Numbered from the stretch's first letter, positions 50,135 to 61,153 are shown. The stretch is DNA of 64,000 nucleotides from Serratia rubidaea (GCA_901472405.1 LR590463.1:1612001-1676000); one strand, 5' to 3'. Made by a program: numbers and translations. The notes: a model not told the origin generated them from the letters alone.

Positions 50135-50866
50135 TTACTGCTGGAACCATTTTTTGTAGATGGTTTCATAGGTCCCATCCTGTTTGATCTTGTCCAGAGC
50201 GGCGTTGAACTTGCCCTGCAGATCGCTGTTCTTCTGGCGTACGGCAATGCCCAGACCGGTGCCGAAATAGTTCTTGTCGGTCACCTTGTCGCCCACCGCG
50301 GCCAGCTGAGCGTTCTGCTTCAGCCATTCGTTAACTACCGCGGTATCGCCGAAGACGGCGTCGATACGGCCGTTTTTCAGATCGAGCACCGCATTCTGGT
50401 AGCTGTCGTACGGCACGGTGGTGATTTCAGCGTGCTGATCCGTCAGGTACTTCTGGTGCGTGGTGCCGTTCTGCACGCCGACGCGTTTGCCTTTCAGCGC
50501 CGCGATATCGGCCACTTTGCCTTTCTGCGCGATAAACAGGGCGGAGTTGTCGTAGTAAGGCTTGCTGAACAGCACCTGTTTTTCACGCTCCGGCGTGATG
50601 TCCATGCCGGCCATCACCGCGTCAAAGCGTTTGAACTTCAGGCCCGGGATCAGGCTGTCGAACGACTGGTTGCTGAAGCTGCACTCCGCCTGCATCTCTT
50701 TGCACAGCGCGTTGGCCAGATCGACGTCGAAGCCCTGAATCTTGTTGTCCGCGCCGATAAACTCAAACGGCGGGTAGGAGGCTTCGGTCGCGAAACGAAT
50801 CTTGTCGGCGGCAGAGGCGGAAACGCTGATGCCGGCCAATACGGCGGCGATTATTAGTTTTTTCAT
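50135..50866 (-). CDS. artI: Arginine-family periplasmic binding protein ArtI
   Basis: 243 residues: signal peptide (KKLIIAAVLAGISVSASAA) then the ligand-binding fold. KIRFATEASYPPFEFIGADN, GFDVDLANALCKEMQAECSF, GMDITPEREKQVLFSKPYYD, NGRIDAVFGDTAVVNEWLKQ and the C-terminal KKWFQQ are conserved. It is a close paralogue of ArtJ. It lies 38 bp after artP. Confidence 0.95.
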   Translation of the reverse strand: MKKLIIAAVLAGISVSASAADKIRFATEASYPPFEFIGADNKIQGFDVDLANALCKEMQAECSFSNQSFDSLIPGLKFKRFDAVMAGMDITPEREKQVLFSKPYYDNSALFIAQKGKVADIAALKGKRVGVQNGTTHQKYLTDQHAEITTVPYDSYQNAVLDLKNGRIDAVFGDTAVVNEWLKQNAQLAAVGDKVTDKNYFGTGLGIAVRQKNSDLQGKFNAALDKIKQDGTYETIYKKWFQQ

Positions 50867-50904
50867 CGCAAACTCCCCTAAAACTGGTCTGGTGTAGAAA
50901 AAAA

Positions 50905-51633
50905 TCAGTGTGATAAATAACTGGCGAATTCGGCGGTCTGCGGCTGCGCGAAGCGGCTGGCGTCGCCCTGTTCCACAATGCGGCCGTTTTCCATATACAC
51001 CACGCGGCTGGCGGTCTTGCGCGCCACTTCCACCTCGTGGGTGACGATCACCTGCGTAATGCCGGTACCGGCCAGTTCGCGGATGATACTGACGATCTGC
51101 GCGGTGATTTCCGGGTCCAGCGCGGCGGTCGGCTCATCGAACAGCAGCACCTGCGGCTCCATCATCAGCGCGCGTGCAATGGCGACGCGCTGTTGTTGGC
51201 CGCCGGACAGGTGCAGCGGAAAACGGTCGGCAAAGTCGGTCAGGCGCAGACGCTGGAGCAGCTTGTCGGCGCGCGCCATCGCCTGGGCCTTGCTCAGGCC
51301 CAGCACGCGGCACGGCGCTTCAATCAGGTTTTGCACCACGGTCAGGTGAGGCCACAGGTTGTACTGCTGGAATACCATGCCGACGTTTTGGCGCAGTTCG
51401 CGGATGGCTTTTTCACCCGGCCCCTGCTTAAAGTCAAACTGGTTGCCGGCGATCTGCAGCTGGCCGGATCGCGGCATTTCCAACAGGTTCAGCACCCGCA
51501 GCAATGAACTTTTCCCCGCGCCGCTTGGGCCAAGCAGCACTAAGGTTTCCCCGGCTGGACAATCCAGCGTGATGTCGAACAGCGCCTGGTGTGCGCCATA
51601 GAAGCAATTTATATTTTTTAGTTGAATACTCAT
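50905..51633 (-). CDS. artP: Arginine ABC transporter ATPase ArtP
   Basis: 242-residue ABC ATPase. Walker [22 protein letters not shown]-loop [15 protein letters not shown], signature [19 protein letters not shown], Walker [15 protein letters not shown]-loop [15 protein letters not shown] 51633 ([16 protein letters not shown]) matches the E. coli start; an ATG seven codons upstream encodes a similar MSIQF repeat and cannot be excluded. First gene of artPIQM, with an ARG-box-like site upstream. Confidence 0.95.
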   Translation of the reverse strand: MSIQLKNINCFYGAHQALFDITLDCPAGETLVLLGPSGAGKSSLLRVLNLLEMPRSGQLQIAGNQFDFKQGPGEKAIRELRQNVGMVFQQYNLWPHLTVVQNLIEAPCRVLGLSKAQAMARADKLLQRLRLTDFADRFPLHLSGGQQQRVAIARALMMEPQVLLFDEPTAALDPEITAQIVSIIRELAGTGITQVIVTHEVEVARKTASRVVYMENGRIVEQGDASRFAQPQTAEFASYLSH

Positions 51634-51679
51634 GCGCTGGAATTGAATAGACATTGATGCCGCAAATGTTAACTTCCGC

Positions 51680-51693
51680 AGAATACTTATGCA
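51680..51693. promoter_or_regulatory. ARG-box-like site upstream of artP
   Basis: Minus-strand TGCATAAGTATTCT matches TGAATAATTATTCA at 11 of 14 positions, about 47 bp ahead of the artP start. It fits the ArgR repression known for artPIQM in E. coli. The remaining gap to ybjP shows nothing else clear. Confidence 0.55.
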
Positions 51694-51889
51694 ATCATTG
51701 TGAGTTAAAATTTATTAATGTACGGCAGGATAGTAAAAGAATAGCACAACATACCGCAGTGCAGGCGCGAAGGGGAGGTTTGTCGCGCAGTGTGTGAAGT
51801 GGCTAGCGAATTTGATGTTTTTGCTCAAGAAACAGGCAGGTTGGCGGGGGGAAACGACCGGCGCCGTGCAGCGCCGGCCAGGGATACGA

Positions 51890-52433
51890 TCAGTCGTTTT
51901 CCAGCACCTGACGCAGCGTGCCGCTGGCGGCGTGCGGCGGCACGTTGAGGTAGCGGATGTCATCCACCACCCAGCAGGTGCCTTCACGCACCATCAGCAC
52001 CTCGTTTTGCCACTCTTTGGCGCTGCTGTCGTCTTTTTTATAGCTCAGCTGGACGCGCAGCGGGATATTCTTGGCGTCGGTATTCGGGATGGAAGAGGCG
52101 CTGGCTACGCTGGCGCTGGTGGCGCCTTCGGCGTTGCCGGTGAACAGCGCGGCCGCGTTTGCCTGCGGTTTCTGATTAGCGCTCAGCAGTTCCTGATACA
52201 GCGGCTGGCTCAGGTAAGGCTGCAGCTGCGCCAGACGGTTGCTGTCCGGCAGCGTGGTGCTGCCTTGCTCCAGACGCAGGTCGTAAAATTTTTGCGCCAC
52301 GCTGTCCGGGCCGCCTTCAATGCATGCGCCGCTGCGCGCGCCGATATCCTTGTAGGCCGGTTCAACGGTGGTACAGGCGCTCAGCGCCAGCGCCGCTAAA
52401 GGTAAAAACAGCCGCAATCGTTTTTGTTTTCAT
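51890..52433 (-). pseudogene. ybjP: YbjP lipoprotein, frameshifted near the start
   Basis: About 180-residue lipoprotein. The start is ATG 52433 with SD GGTAGTGAG, but an extra A in the A-run at 52427-52430 throws off the signal peptide. Repaired, it reads MKQKRLRLFLPLAALALSAC, with the lipobox Cys. Conserved TTVEPAYKDIGARSG, GGPDSVAQKFYDLRL, VASASSIPNTDAKNIPLRV, WQNEVLMVREGTCWVVDDIR. It matches E. coli YbjP beside artP. The function is unknown. Confidence 0.88.
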
Positions 52434-52681
52434 CTCACTACCTTATGTGAAAGTCTCTACCATGAAGACGATAGCTTACAGTATAAATGCGTTTTTCAGC
52501 CTTGCATTCGTACTCTGTGCCATCCGCATTCAGAATATACTGTAAAATCAGCGGTCATATTTTTGCAGGCTTGAAGCCGTATCCGCGTGGGTTACACTGG
52601 CGATCCCGGTTTTTCCCGGCAACGGCAGACAGCGCCTATTATCCTGGCGAGCACGGCCATGAATCAAGCAAGGAGTCTTTG

Positions 52682-53005
52682 ATGCAAATTTCTACTACCC
52701 CGACCCTGGAAGGGTTCACCATTACCGAATACTGCGGCGTCGTCACCGGCGAGGCGATTTTAGGCGCCAACATTTTCCGCGACTTTTTCGCCGGGGTGCG
52801 TGATATCGTCGGCGGCCGTTCCGGCGCCTATGAAAAAGAGCTGCGCAAGGCGCGCCAGATAGCGTTTCAGGAGCTGGAAGAGCAGGCGCGCGAGCTGGGC
52901 GCCAATGCGATCGTCGGCGTGGATATCGACTATGAAACGGTAGGCAAGGACAGCAGCATGCTGATGGTCAGCGTCAGCGGCACGGCGGTAAAAATCAGCC
53001 GTTAA
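52682..53005 (+). CDS. ybjQ: YbjQ, UPF0145 (DUF74) protein
   Basis: 107 residues of the YbjQ/UPF0145 family, small pentamer-forming cytosolic proteins that may bind metal. Conserved [66 protein letters not shown] precedes ATG 52682. Divergent from ybjP. The biochemical role is unproven. Confidence 0.93.
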   Translation: MQISTTPTLEGFTITEYCGVVTGEAILGANIFRDFFAGVRDIVGGRSGAYEKELRKARQIAFQELEEQARELGANAIVGVDIDYETVGKDSSMLMVSVSGTAVKISR

Positions 53006-53014
53006 GTTTGCCGG

Positions 53015-53038
53015 CCCGGCGCATGCGCGCCGGGTTTT
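53015..53038 (+). terminator. Rho-independent terminator of ybjQ
   Basis: A perfect 8-bp stem, CCCGGCGC and GCGCCGGG, with an ATGC loop is followed by TTTT. It lies 10 bp past the ybjQ stop. Confidence 0.8.
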
Positions 53039-53059
53039 GCGTGTCACAAGGAGTGAAGC

Positions 53060-53890
53060 ATGACTAAATGGCCAGGGATCGTCGCGCTGCTGTTGGCGGG
53101 CTGCCAGGCTTCGGGGCCGGGCACCACCGTCGACCGCGGCGACTATCAGCTGGAAACGCTGCATCAGGCGCAGGGCGTCGACCAGCGCATTCGTTTTCTG
53201 GTGATGCATTATACGGCGGAAGATTTTCAGACGTCGCTCAAGACGCTGACCGACGAGCACGTCAGCGCCCACTATCTGCTGCCGGCGCAGCCGCGGCGTG
53301 CGCACGCCAGGCCGACGGCGTACCAGCTGGTGCCGGAGGCGATGCGCGCCTGGCATGCCGGGGCCAGCAGCTGGCGCGGTCGCAGCCAGCTGAATGACAC
53401 CTCGATCGGCATTGAGATCGTCAACCGCGGCTTTAGCCGCAGCATGCTGTTCACCCGTTGGCAGCCATACAGCGCCGAACAGATTGCGCTGCTGATCCCC
53501 CTGAGCCGCGATATTATCCGCCGCTACGGCATTCAGCCGGTGGACGTTGTCGGCCACAGCGATATTGCGCCGCAGCGCAAGCAGGACCCCGGCCCGCTGT
53601 TTCCCTGGCAAACGCTGGCGGAGGCCGGCATAGGCGCCTGGCCGGATAAGGAGGATGTACGGCGCTATCTGGCGGGGCGCGATCCCCATGCGCCGGTGGC
53701 GCTAGCGCCGCTGCTCGAGAAGCTGGCGCGCTATGGCTACGCTATCGATCCGCAGTGGGACGGGCGTCAACAGACAAGGGTGCTGGCGGCATTTCAGATG
53801 CATTTCCGGCCCGCCGATTACCGCGGTGAACCGGATGCCGAAAGCGAGGCGATTATCGATGCGCTGCTGCATAAATATTACGGCTTATAA
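53060..53890 (+). CDS. amiD: AmiD, lipoprotein N-acetylmuramoyl-L-alanine amidase
   Basis: 276 residues. Lipobox VALLLAGC near residue 15. Amidase_2 domain with zinc ligands in [15 protein letters not shown] (His), [17 protein letters not shown] and [20 protein letters not shown] (His and Asp). A C-terminal peptidoglycan-binding-like domain follows ([20 protein letters not shown]). It cleaves the amide between MurNAc and L-Ala in the outer-membrane-facing periplasm. SD AAGGAG. Its 3' end overlaps the convergent ybjS stop. Confidence 0.94.
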   Translation: MTKWPGIVALLLAGCQASGPGTTVDRGDYQLETLHQAQGVDQRIRFLVMHYTAEDFQTSLKTLTDEHVSAHYLLPAQPRRAHARPTAYQLVPEAMRAWHAGASSWRGRSQLNDTSIGIEIVNRGFSRSMLFTRWQPYSAEQIALLIPLSRDIIRRYGIQPVDVVGHSDIAPQRKQDPGPLFPWQTLAEAGIGAWPDKEDVRRYLAGRDPHAPVALAPLLEKLARYGYAIDPQWDGRQQTRVLAAFQMHFRPADYRGEPDAESEAIIDALLHKYYGL

Positions 53891-54896
53891 GCCGTGCAGC
53901 TTGCCGTGTTCCTTCAGCCAGCGCGCGGTGCGCATCACGCCTTCTTCCAGCGACACCACCGGCCGGTAGTCCAGCTCCTGCTGGGCGCGGCTGATGTCCA
54001 GCGTCAGGTCGAAGTTGAGTTTGGCCACGCCGTAGTGGGTGAGCACCGGCTCTTTTTCACTTTTGCTGCCCAGCTTTTCCATGCCGCGCGCCATCATGTC
54101 GAGCATAGCGTAGGGGACGGAACGGATGCGGCACTTCATACCCAGCTCATCAATCAGCAGCTGCACCACGTTGCGCAGCGGCTGCGGCTGTTGGTTGGTG
54201 ATGTTATAGGCGCGGCCGGACGGCGTATCCTGCTTCATCGTCGCCAGCCACATGGCGTGCACCGCGTTTTCCAGATAGGTCATATCCACCATCGCCGCGC
54301 CGCCGCGCGGCAGCAGCAGGTTGCCGTAGTGTTTTGATCATATGCAGCAGGCGCGGCAGCATAACGTTGTCGTGCGGCCCGAACAGCCCCTGAGGGCGTA
54401 AGATGGTGAAGTGGGTCTGCGGGTTGGCCAGCGCCAGGTGCTGGATAACCTGCTCGCCGGCCGCCTTGCTGCGGGCGAACTCATTGGCGTAGCGCGCCGG
54501 GCGGAAGTCTTCCGGCACGTTGCGGTGGTGGTGGTAGTCGAAGTAGATCGCCGGCGAAGAGATATGGATAAACTGCGAGACGCCGTAGGCCGCCGCCCAT
54601 TCGCCCAGGCGGCGGGTGGCGCGCACGTTGGCCAGCTCAAAGGCCTCTTCGGTGCCCCAGGGAGAGGTGAAGCTGGAGCAGTGCCACAGCACGTCCACGT
54701 CCGCCAGCATCGCTTTCGCCTGCGAGGAAACCAGGTTGGTGAGATCGGCCTGAATAAATTCGGCGCCCATCTTCTCCAACAGGCGGCCCATGGCCCGGTT
54801 GTGGCCGGTGGCACATACTTGTATGCCTTGGCGACGCAGATATTCAACGGCGTTACGGCCTAATCCACTGCTTGCACCGGTGACCAATACCTTCAT
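53885..54896 (-). pseudogene. ybjS: YbjS, NAD(P)-binding SDR-family protein, frameshifted as written
   Basis: About 337 residues, extended SDR. The Rossmann start is [19 protein letters not shown], then [40 protein letters not shown] and [20 protein letters not shown]. One extra A near 54336 breaks the frame after [26 protein letters not shown] continues in another frame to HGKLHGL. ATG 54896 is set by homology. It matches E. coli YbjS; the substrate is unknown. Confidence 0.9.
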
Positions 54897-55052
54897 AACA
54901 GACTCTTTCTCACCAAAAAAACAAAGCGCTGGCGGCGTATTGCCGTTTCCCAGCAAATAAGATGCCATTCTTTCGTGATTTGGGGCGCTATGCAATCGGA
55001 AAGGGACGATCAACCACGGCAAACTGTGCGGTCGATCGACAAATGAACAACG

Positions 55053-56491
55053 TTACGGCAAATTGTGGTCTTCCTGCTCAGCCAACCGGACAATGCGTGC
55101 GGCCATTCCGCGGAAAATAAACAGGTGGGCCGGCATCATGGCGAACCAGTAAAGCAAACCGCTAAAACCGGCCGGGTGCCACCAGGCCCGCACGTCGAGG
55201 GTGCGGCGGTTGCCGTAATCGCGGATGGTGAACGTCAGCCGGCCGAGGCCGGGCGCCTTCATGCCGAACAGCAGTGAGAGCTGGCGTTCGGGCCGTAGCG
55301 CGATCACTTTCCAGCCGTCAATCATATCGCCGAGCTGCAGCGTGCGGCGCGGCGGGCGGCCATACACCACGCCGTTGCCGAGCAGGTCGTCCATGCGCGC
55401 GCGGATCTGCCAGAGCGCGTTGGCGTAGAAGTACCCCTCTTTGCCGCCCAGCTGCTGCACCACCTGCCACAGAGCGGCGGCCGAGGCCTGCGTCTCCAGC
55501 GTATGGCCGGCCTGTTTCGGGTAGAAACCGTAGCCGGGACGCCAGCGCGCCCGCGCGGCCGGGTCGTAACCCCAGTCGGCGCTGTCGGTCACCTCCGCTT
55601 CACGCTGCAGGGTCTCCGTCACCGCGTCGTCAAAGGATTGCAGCTGCTGTGGGATCAGCGCCTGCAGCGGCCGGCCGTCGGCGGGCAGATCGTGTTTTAG
55701 CCCCTGAATCAGCGCGCGGGCGACCGGGGTGGGCACCGAGGTGATCAGGCTGATAAACCACACCGAAATCAGGCGCGTCGGCAGCGGAATGGGGATCAGC
55801 CAGCGTCGGTAGCCGCTGATGGCGATAAAGCGCGTGAGCATGGTCTGATAGCTGATGTACTCCGGCCCCGCCGCGTCAAAAATACGGTGATCGTCGGCCG
55901 GGTGCCGCAGCAGTTCGCTCAGGTAGGTCAGCAGGTTCGGCAGGGCGATCGGGGAGGATTTTGAACGCACCCAGCGCGGCGGCGTCAGCAGCGGCAGGTT
56001 GTAGACCATGTCGCGCATCACTTCGAACGCCGCCGAACCCGGCCCGACGATAATGCCGGCGCGCAGTTCGGTGACCGGCACGCCGCTCTGACGCAGAATT
56101 TCCCCGGTAAGCCGGCGGGCGGTCAGGTGCGGCGAACTGTCATGCTGCGGCTGCAGCGCGCCCAGGAAGATCACCTGTTTGACCGCGGACTGGCGCAGGG
56201 CGTCGCGCAGGTTCTGCGCCGCCTGGCGCTCTTTTTCAATAAAGTCGCGGCCGTCGGCCATGCCGTGGATCAGATAGTACAGCGTATCGATCCGCCACAG
56301 CGCCGGCGGCAGCGTTTCCGGTTGGTAGACGTCGACATACTGGCAGTGCACCTGCGGCCAGTTTTGCGCCTGCAGCCATTCGAGACGGCGGGCGGCGGCG
56401 ATAACCTCATGCCCTGCGCCGTCAGGTGGGGGATCAGGTTTTGTCCGATATAACCGCTGGCGCCAAGGACCAGAATGCGTTGGTGGCTCAT
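55053..56491 (-). pseudogene. ybjT: YbjT, NAD(P)-binding protein with C-terminal DUF2867 domain, frameshifted as written
   Basis: About 479 residues. The N-terminal NAD(P)-binding domain is [19 protein letters not shown]; one G is missing near 56416, after which [20 protein letters not shown] follows in another frame. Middle: [32 protein letters not shown]. The C-terminal DUF2867-like domain includes [20 protein letters not shown] and [20 protein letters not shown], possibly membrane-associated. It matches E. coli YbjT next to ltaE. The function is unknown. Confidence 0.9.
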
Positions 56492-56658
56492 CAGCACGAC
56501 CTTATGCAGTGAAAAGTAGGGAACGGTATCCTGAATACCGTTGGTTATAGCATGCCAAAATCGGGCTATAAAAACACTTTTTGTGTGGACAAATGGCAAC
56601 TTGCAACGCCCTGGCGCAGGCGTCACACTACGCGCCGTTGCTTTGGCGGGAGTGAATC

Positions 56659-57003
56659 ATGCGGCTGAATGTGGTGTGTTACGGTGTGTTGGCGTTAACC
56701 CTGGCGGTTAGCGCATTTTTCCCGCATCCGGGGTGGACGGGGCTGTTACTGCTGAATTTGCTGACGCTGGCGCTGTATGGCGCCGATAAGCTGGCGGCGA
56801 TCAAGGCCTGGCAGCGGGTGCCGGAAATCACGCTGCTGGCGTTCGGGGCGATCGGCGGCTGGCCGGGGGCGCTGTGCGCTCAGCGGCTGTTCCGGCACAA
56901 GACGCAGAAACAGCCGTTTAAAACCTGGTTTATCGTCAGCATCTTGCTCAACGTGGCGGCGTGCGGCGCGGCGTGGTACATCGTCTATGGCCGCTTTCTA
57001 TAG
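56659..57003 (+). CDS. DUF1294 family membrane protein
   Basis: 114 residues, three TM helices. It carries the DUF1294 signature: YGADKLAAIKAWQRVPEITL, GGWPGALCAQRLFRHKTQKQ, then FKTWFIVSILLNVAACGAAW. SD GGGAG precedes the ATG. Lies between ybjT and ltaE in the opposite orientation, an insertion relative to E. coli. The function of the family is not established. Confidence 0.85.
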   Translation: MRLNVVCYGVLALTLAVSAFFPHPGWTGLLLLNLLTLALYGADKLAAIKAWQRVPEITLLAFGAIGGWPGALCAQRLFRHKTQKQPFKTWFIVSILLNVAACGAAWYIVYGRFL

Positions 57004-57025
57004 CCGCAGCCTGACGCCGGAGCAC

Positions 57026-58045
57026 TTACCGCCCGTGCCGCTGCAGGAACTCGCGCCATAGCTCGACCACCTGCTGCAGATCCCGTCGGCTGACGTCGAG
57101 GTGGGTGACCAGGCGCGTCAGCGGCCCGCTGCCGATCAGCACGCCGCGCTCGCGCATCCACGGGCCGAGCTGCGCCGCCTGTTCGGCAGACTGCCGGATG
57201 TACAACATGTTGGTCTGGGCGCCCGCATCGGCAATCGTCAGCCCGATGTCGTGCAGCTGCTGTTCCAGCCAGCGGGCGTTGTCGTGGTCCTCCTGCAGCC
57301 GGGCGACGTGGTGTTCTAACGCATAGCGGCCGGCCGCCGCCAGAATGCCGGCCTGACGCAGGCCGCCGCCGGTCATTTTGCGCCAGCGGTTGGCGCGCTG
57401 AATAAATTCGGCGCTGCCGCACAGCAGCGATCCCACCGGCGCGCCCAGCCCTTTGGACAGGCAAATGGTGAAGGTGTCGCAGTATTGCACGATCTTGTTC
57501 AGCGGCACATTGAGCGCCACCGCGGCGTTGAAAATGCGCGCGCCGTCGATATGCAGCGCCAGCCGCCGCTCGCGGCTGAACTGCCACGCCTGTTCCAGAT
57601 AGGCGAGCGGCAGCACTTTGCCGCTGATGGTGTTCTCCAGGCTGAACAGCCGGCTGCGGGCAAAGTGGATATCGTCGGGTTTGATGGCGGCGGCGACCTT
57701 ATCCAGCGGCAGCGTGCCGTCGTCGTCGGCCTCGATCGGCTGCGGCTGAATGCCGCCCAGCACCGCCGCGCCGCCGGCTTCATATTTGTAGTTGTGCGCC
57801 TGCTGGCCGACGAGATATTCGTCACCGCGCTGGCAGTGGCTGAGCAGCGCCACCAGATTGGCCTGGGTGCCGCTGGGTAAAAATAGCGCCGCCTCTTTGC
57901 CGGCCAGGCGCGCCGCTTCGTTTTGTAGCGCGTTGACCGTAGGGTCATCGCCGTAAACGTCGTCGCCCACTTCGGCGTTGGCCATCGCCTGACGCATGGC
58001 GGCCGTGGGCTGTGTAACGGTATCGCTGCGGAGATCGATCAGCAT
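57026..58045 (-). CDS. ltaE: Low-specificity L-threonine aldolase
   Basis: 339-residue PLP enzyme cleaving L-threonine or L-allo-threonine to glycine and acetaldehyde. [55 protein letters not shown] and the PLP lysine in [19 protein letters not shown] are all present. Starts 57 nt after the poxB stop, and in E. coli the two are co-transcribed with ybjT. Confidence 0.95.
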   Translation of the reverse strand: MLIDLRSDTVTQPTAAMRQAMANAEVGDDVYGDDPTVNALQNEAARLAGKEAALFLPSGTQANLVALLSHCQRGDEYLVGQQAHNYKYEAGGAAVLGGIQPQPIEADDDGTLPLDKVAAAIKPDDIHFARSRLFSLENTISGKVLPLAYLEQAWQFSRERRLALHIDGARIFNAAVALNVPLNKIVQYCDTFTICLSKGLGAPVGSLLCGSAEFIQRANRWRKMTGGGLRQAGILAAAGRYALEHHVARLQEDHDNARWLEQQLHDIGLTIADAGAQTNMLYIRQSAEQAAQLGPWMRERGVLIGSGPLTRLVTHLDVSRRDLQQVVELWREFLQRHGR

Positions 58046-58102
58046 GGGTATCCTTTCAACGGTTAAGGGCGACGCAGCAGGCTACGCCGCCGTCAGGGCG
58101 GA

Positions 58103-59824
58103 TTAACGCCGCCAGTTGGTTTTGGCCAGTTCGACCACTTCGTCGCCGCGGCCGTTAATGATGGCGCGCAGCATATACAGGCTGAACCCTTTGGCCTGTT
58201 CGAATTTGATCTGCGGCGGCATCGCCAGCTCCTGTTTGGCGGTCACCACGTCCAGCAGCGCCGGGCCGGGGTGCGCCAGCATCGCCTGCAGGGCGGCGTC
58301 CAGCTCCGAGGCTTTTTCAACCCGGAAGCCTTTAATGCCGGCCGCGTTGGCGATGGCGGCGAAGTCCGGGTTATGCAGATCCGTGCCGTCGGTCAGGTAG
58401 CCGCCGGCCTTCATCTCCATCGCTACAAACCCCAGCACGCTGTTATTAAACACCACCACTTTAACCGGCAGCTGCAGCTGCGCCAGCGATAAAAAGTCGC
58501 CCATCAGCATGGTAAAGCCGCCGTCGCCGCACAGCGCCACCACCTGCTTATCCGGCGCGGTGGCCTGTGCGCCGATGGCCTGCGGCATCGCATTGGCCAT
58601 CGAGCCGTGGTTAAACGAGCCGAGCAATCGGCGTTTGCCGTTCATCTGCAGGTAGCGGGCCGCCCAGACGGTCGGCGTGCCGACGTCGCAGGTGAAAATG
58701 GCGTCATCGTCGGCATGGCGGCTGATTTGCTGCGCCAGATACTGCGGGTGAATCGGCTGGCTATCGTTGCAGGTCGCCAGGCTGTCGAGATCCTGGCGTG
58801 CGCTGCGGTAGTGTTCCAGCGCCTTGTTGAGGAATTTATCGTCGCTCTTGGCCTCCAGCTGCGGCAGCAGGGCGGCAAGGGTGGTTTTGATATCGCCCAC
58901 CAGCGCCATATTGACCGGACAGTGCGCGCCGATGCTGCCGGGGTTGATATCCACCTGGACGATCGTGGCGTTGGTGGGATAAAAGGCGCGGTAGGGGAAC
59001 TGGGTGCCGAGCAGCACCAGCGTGTCGGCGTTCATCATGGCGTGATAGCCGGAGGAGAAGCCGATCAGGCCGGTCATACCGACGCTGTACGGGTTGTCCC
59101 ATTCGATATGCTCTTTGCCGCGCAGCGCATGTACGATCGGCGCCTGCAGCAGTTCAGCCAGCTTCACCACCTCATCGTGGGCGCCGGCGCAGCCGCTGCC
59201 GCACATCAGGGTAATATTTTTCGCCCCGTTCAGCGTTTCCGCCAGCCGGTTAAGCTCGCTCATCGGCGGCTGCACCAGCGGCAGCGCCGGGGTCTGCCAG
59301 ACCACCTCGGCGTCTTCCGGCGCCATGCGCAGCGCCACATCGCCGGGCAGCACCACCACCGACACGCCGCGGTTAAGGATTGCCTTGCGCATGGCGATCT
59401 CCAGCACGCGCGGCAGCTGTTCCGGGTTGGAGACCAGTTCGCAGTAGTGGCTGCATTCGCGGAACAGCTCCTGCGGATGGGTTTCCTGGAAGTAGCCGCT
59501 GCCGATCTCGCTGGAAGGAATGTGGGCGGCGATCGCCAGCACCGGCACGTGATTGCGGTGGCAGTCGAACAGGCCGTTGATCAGGTGCAGGTTGCCCGGT
59601 CCGCAGGAGCCAGCGCACACCGCCAGTTCACCGGTCAGCTGCGCCTCCGCGCCGGCGGCGAAGGCGGCCACTTCCTCGTGGCGGGTGCCCAGCCATTCAA
59701 TCGTCCCCATGCGGTGCAGGCTGTCGCTCAGGCCGTTCAGCGAGTCGCCGGTGACGCCCCAAATGCGTTTTACGCCCGCCTGGTCCAGGGTTTTGGCAAT
59801 CAATGTGGCTACGGTTTGCTTCAT
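58103..59824 (-). CDS. poxB: Pyruvate dehydrogenase (ubiquinone), PoxB
   Basis: 573-residue peripheral-membrane flavoenzyme that oxidises pyruvate to acetate and CO2, passing electrons to ubiquinone. TPP-binding catalytic Glu in [19 protein letters not shown]-binding middle domain [23 protein letters not shown]/Mg motif [20 protein letters not shown] ending VVVFNN. C-terminal lipid-binding tail [20 protein letters not shown] is intact. ATG 59824 with SD GGGGAA. It is important in stationary phase in E. coli. Confidence 0.96.
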   Translation of the reverse strand: MKQTVATLIAKTLDQAGVKRIWGVTGDSLNGLSDSLHRMGTIEWLGTRHEEVAAFAAGAEAQLTGELAVCAGSCGPGNLHLINGLFDCHRNHVPVLAIAAHIPSSEIGSGYFQETHPQELFRECSHYCELVSNPEQLPRVLEIAMRKAILNRGVSVVVLPGDVALRMAPEDAEVVWQTPALPLVQPPMSELNRLAETLNGAKNITLMCGSGCAGAHDEVVKLAELLQAPIVHALRGKEHIEWDNPYSVGMTGLIGFSSGYHAMMNADTLVLLGTQFPYRAFYPTNATIVQVDINPGSIGAHCPVNMALVGDIKTTLAALLPQLEAKSDDKFLNKALEHYRSARQDLDSLATCNDSQPIHPQYLAQQISRHADDDAIFTCDVGTPTVWAARYLQMNGKRRLLGSFNHGSMANAMPQAIGAQATAPDKQVVALCGDGGFTMLMGDFLSLAQLQLPVKVVVFNNSVLGFVAMEMKAGGYLTDGTDLHNPDFAAIANAAGIKGFRVEKASELDAALQAMLAHPGPALLDVVTAKQELAMPPQIKFEQAKGFSLYMLRAIINGRGDEVVELAKTNWRR

Positions 59825-59871
59825 GGTTCCCCCAGTGATGTGATAACCCCGTCGCTTAACGGCGGGATAGA

Positions 59872-59996
59872 TACCCGTCATACTTCAAGTAACGGGGTGT
59901 TGGCCGCGTTCAGTCATCCGAATCACTGACCTGAGGCAGCGTATCGTGATCCCTGCTCTTGCCGCCTTCCTGTCACTCGAATTATTTAGGGTAGAA
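59872..59996. repeat. ERIC-like intergenic repeat
   Basis: An element of about 125 bp upstream of poxB. Its ends form an imperfect inverted repeat: ATACCCGTCATACTTCAAGT at the left, and ACTCGAATTATTTAGGGTA at the right. The body has GTTGGCCGCGTTCAGTCA and GCCGCCTTCCTGTCACTCGA, the layout of the ERIC/IRU elements of enterics, though the central palindrome is degenerate. Confidence 0.65.
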
Positions 59997-60094
59997 AAGG
60001 TCTTCTCAGCTTAGCAAGCTGCGGGAATTACGATAGAACGGGATGAAGAATAGTTTGCGCCAATAAGTGCCCCGCCGGAAACGGGGCGAGGGGA

Positions 60095-61099
60095 TCAGGC
60101 GAGGGTGACGTCGCCCTGCAGCTGGCAGCTGCAGGCCAGCACATAGCCCTGGGCGATCTCTGCCGGCGTCAGCGTCATGGTGCTGCTGACGCTATAGTCG
60201 CCGTCGAGTATGCGGGTTTTGCAGGAGCCGCAGACGCCGGCGCGGCAGGCGGCGGTCACCGGCAGGCGATGGGATTCCAGCGCCGCCAGCAGCGTGCTGC
60301 CGACCGGTACGCGGAACTCCCGCAGCGGCTGGCCGATGCGCAGCGCCAGCGTATTGTCCGACGACCCGGCGTTTTCCGCCGGCGTGTGAAACTGCTCCTT
60401 ATGCAGACGCGCGGGCGGAACCCCCAGCGCCAGGCACAGCTGCTCAACCTGCGCCATATAGGGCGCGGGGCCGCAGGTCATCACCCGGCGCTCGGCGATA
60501 TCCGGCACGCACTGCCGCAGCACCGCGTCGCTGATGCGCCCGCTGAGAAAGCCGGGCGGCGCCTGATGCTCGGCCATCAATGTCAGGTTCAGCGACGGGT
60601 GTGCGGCGCACAGTTGCCGCCACTGTTCGGCAAAAATCACCTCCTCCGGACGGCGGACGCTGAAGATCACCTGCACATCGCACGCCGGGCGGTACGCCGC
60701 CAGCCAGCGGCACATCGAGATAATCGGCGTGACGCCGCAGCCGGCGGCCAGCATCAAATAGCGCTCGGCGGGGTGAGAAACGCAGCTGAACTCGCCCTGC
60801 GCGTCGGACAGCCACAGCGTATTGCCGGGTCGCACCTCCTGCGTCAGCCAGCGCGAGCCGGCGCCGTCCGGCAGGCAGCGCACGCTGATGCTGAGAAACG
60901 GGCTGAGCCCCGGCGAGGAGGAAAGGGTGTAGGCGCGCAGGGTCTCTTCGCTGTTGCGGATGCTGACCAGCGCGAACTGGCCGGGCAGATAGGGATAAAA
61001 ATCGTGGCAGATCAGGTTCAGCGTCCAGACGTCGGCGGTTTCCTGCCGGATGGAGTGCACCTGCATGCGGTTCGGACACAAAGGATGGGGTTGGCTCAT
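60095..61099 (-). CDS. hcr: Hcr, NADH oxidoreductase for Hcp
   Basis: 334 residues. FAD-binding domain with LRAYTLSSSPGLSPFLSISV, NAD domain with AAGCGVTPIISMCRWLAAY and RRVMTCGPAPYMAQVEQLCL, and a C-terminal plant-type 2Fe-2S ferredoxin domain with CRAGVCGSCKTRILDGDY and a distal Cys in YVLACSCQL. It transfers electrons from NADH to Hcp. ATG 61099 chosen by homology. It lies 54 bp downstream of hcp and is surely co-transcribed. Confidence 0.95.
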   Translation of the reverse strand: MSQPHPLCPNRMQVHSIRQETADVWTLNLICHDFYPYLPGQFALVSIRNSEETLRAYTLSSSPGLSPFLSISVRCLPDGAGSRWLTQEVRPGNTLWLSDAQGEFSCVSHPAERYLMLAAGCGVTPIISMCRWLAAYRPACDVQVIFSVRRPEEVIFAEQWRQLCAAHPSLNLTLMAEHQAPPGFLSGRISDAVLRQCVPDIAERRVMTCGPAPYMAQVEQLCLALGVPPARLHKEQFHTPAENAGSSDNTLALRIGQPLREFRVPVGSTLLAALESHRLPVTAACRAGVCGSCKTRILDGDYSVSSTMTLTPAEIAQGYVLACSCQLQGDVTLA

Positions 61100-61153
61100 A
61101 AGGCACCTCACTGCGGAAGGGGCGGACGCCGCCGCCCCGGAAAAACAATACAA

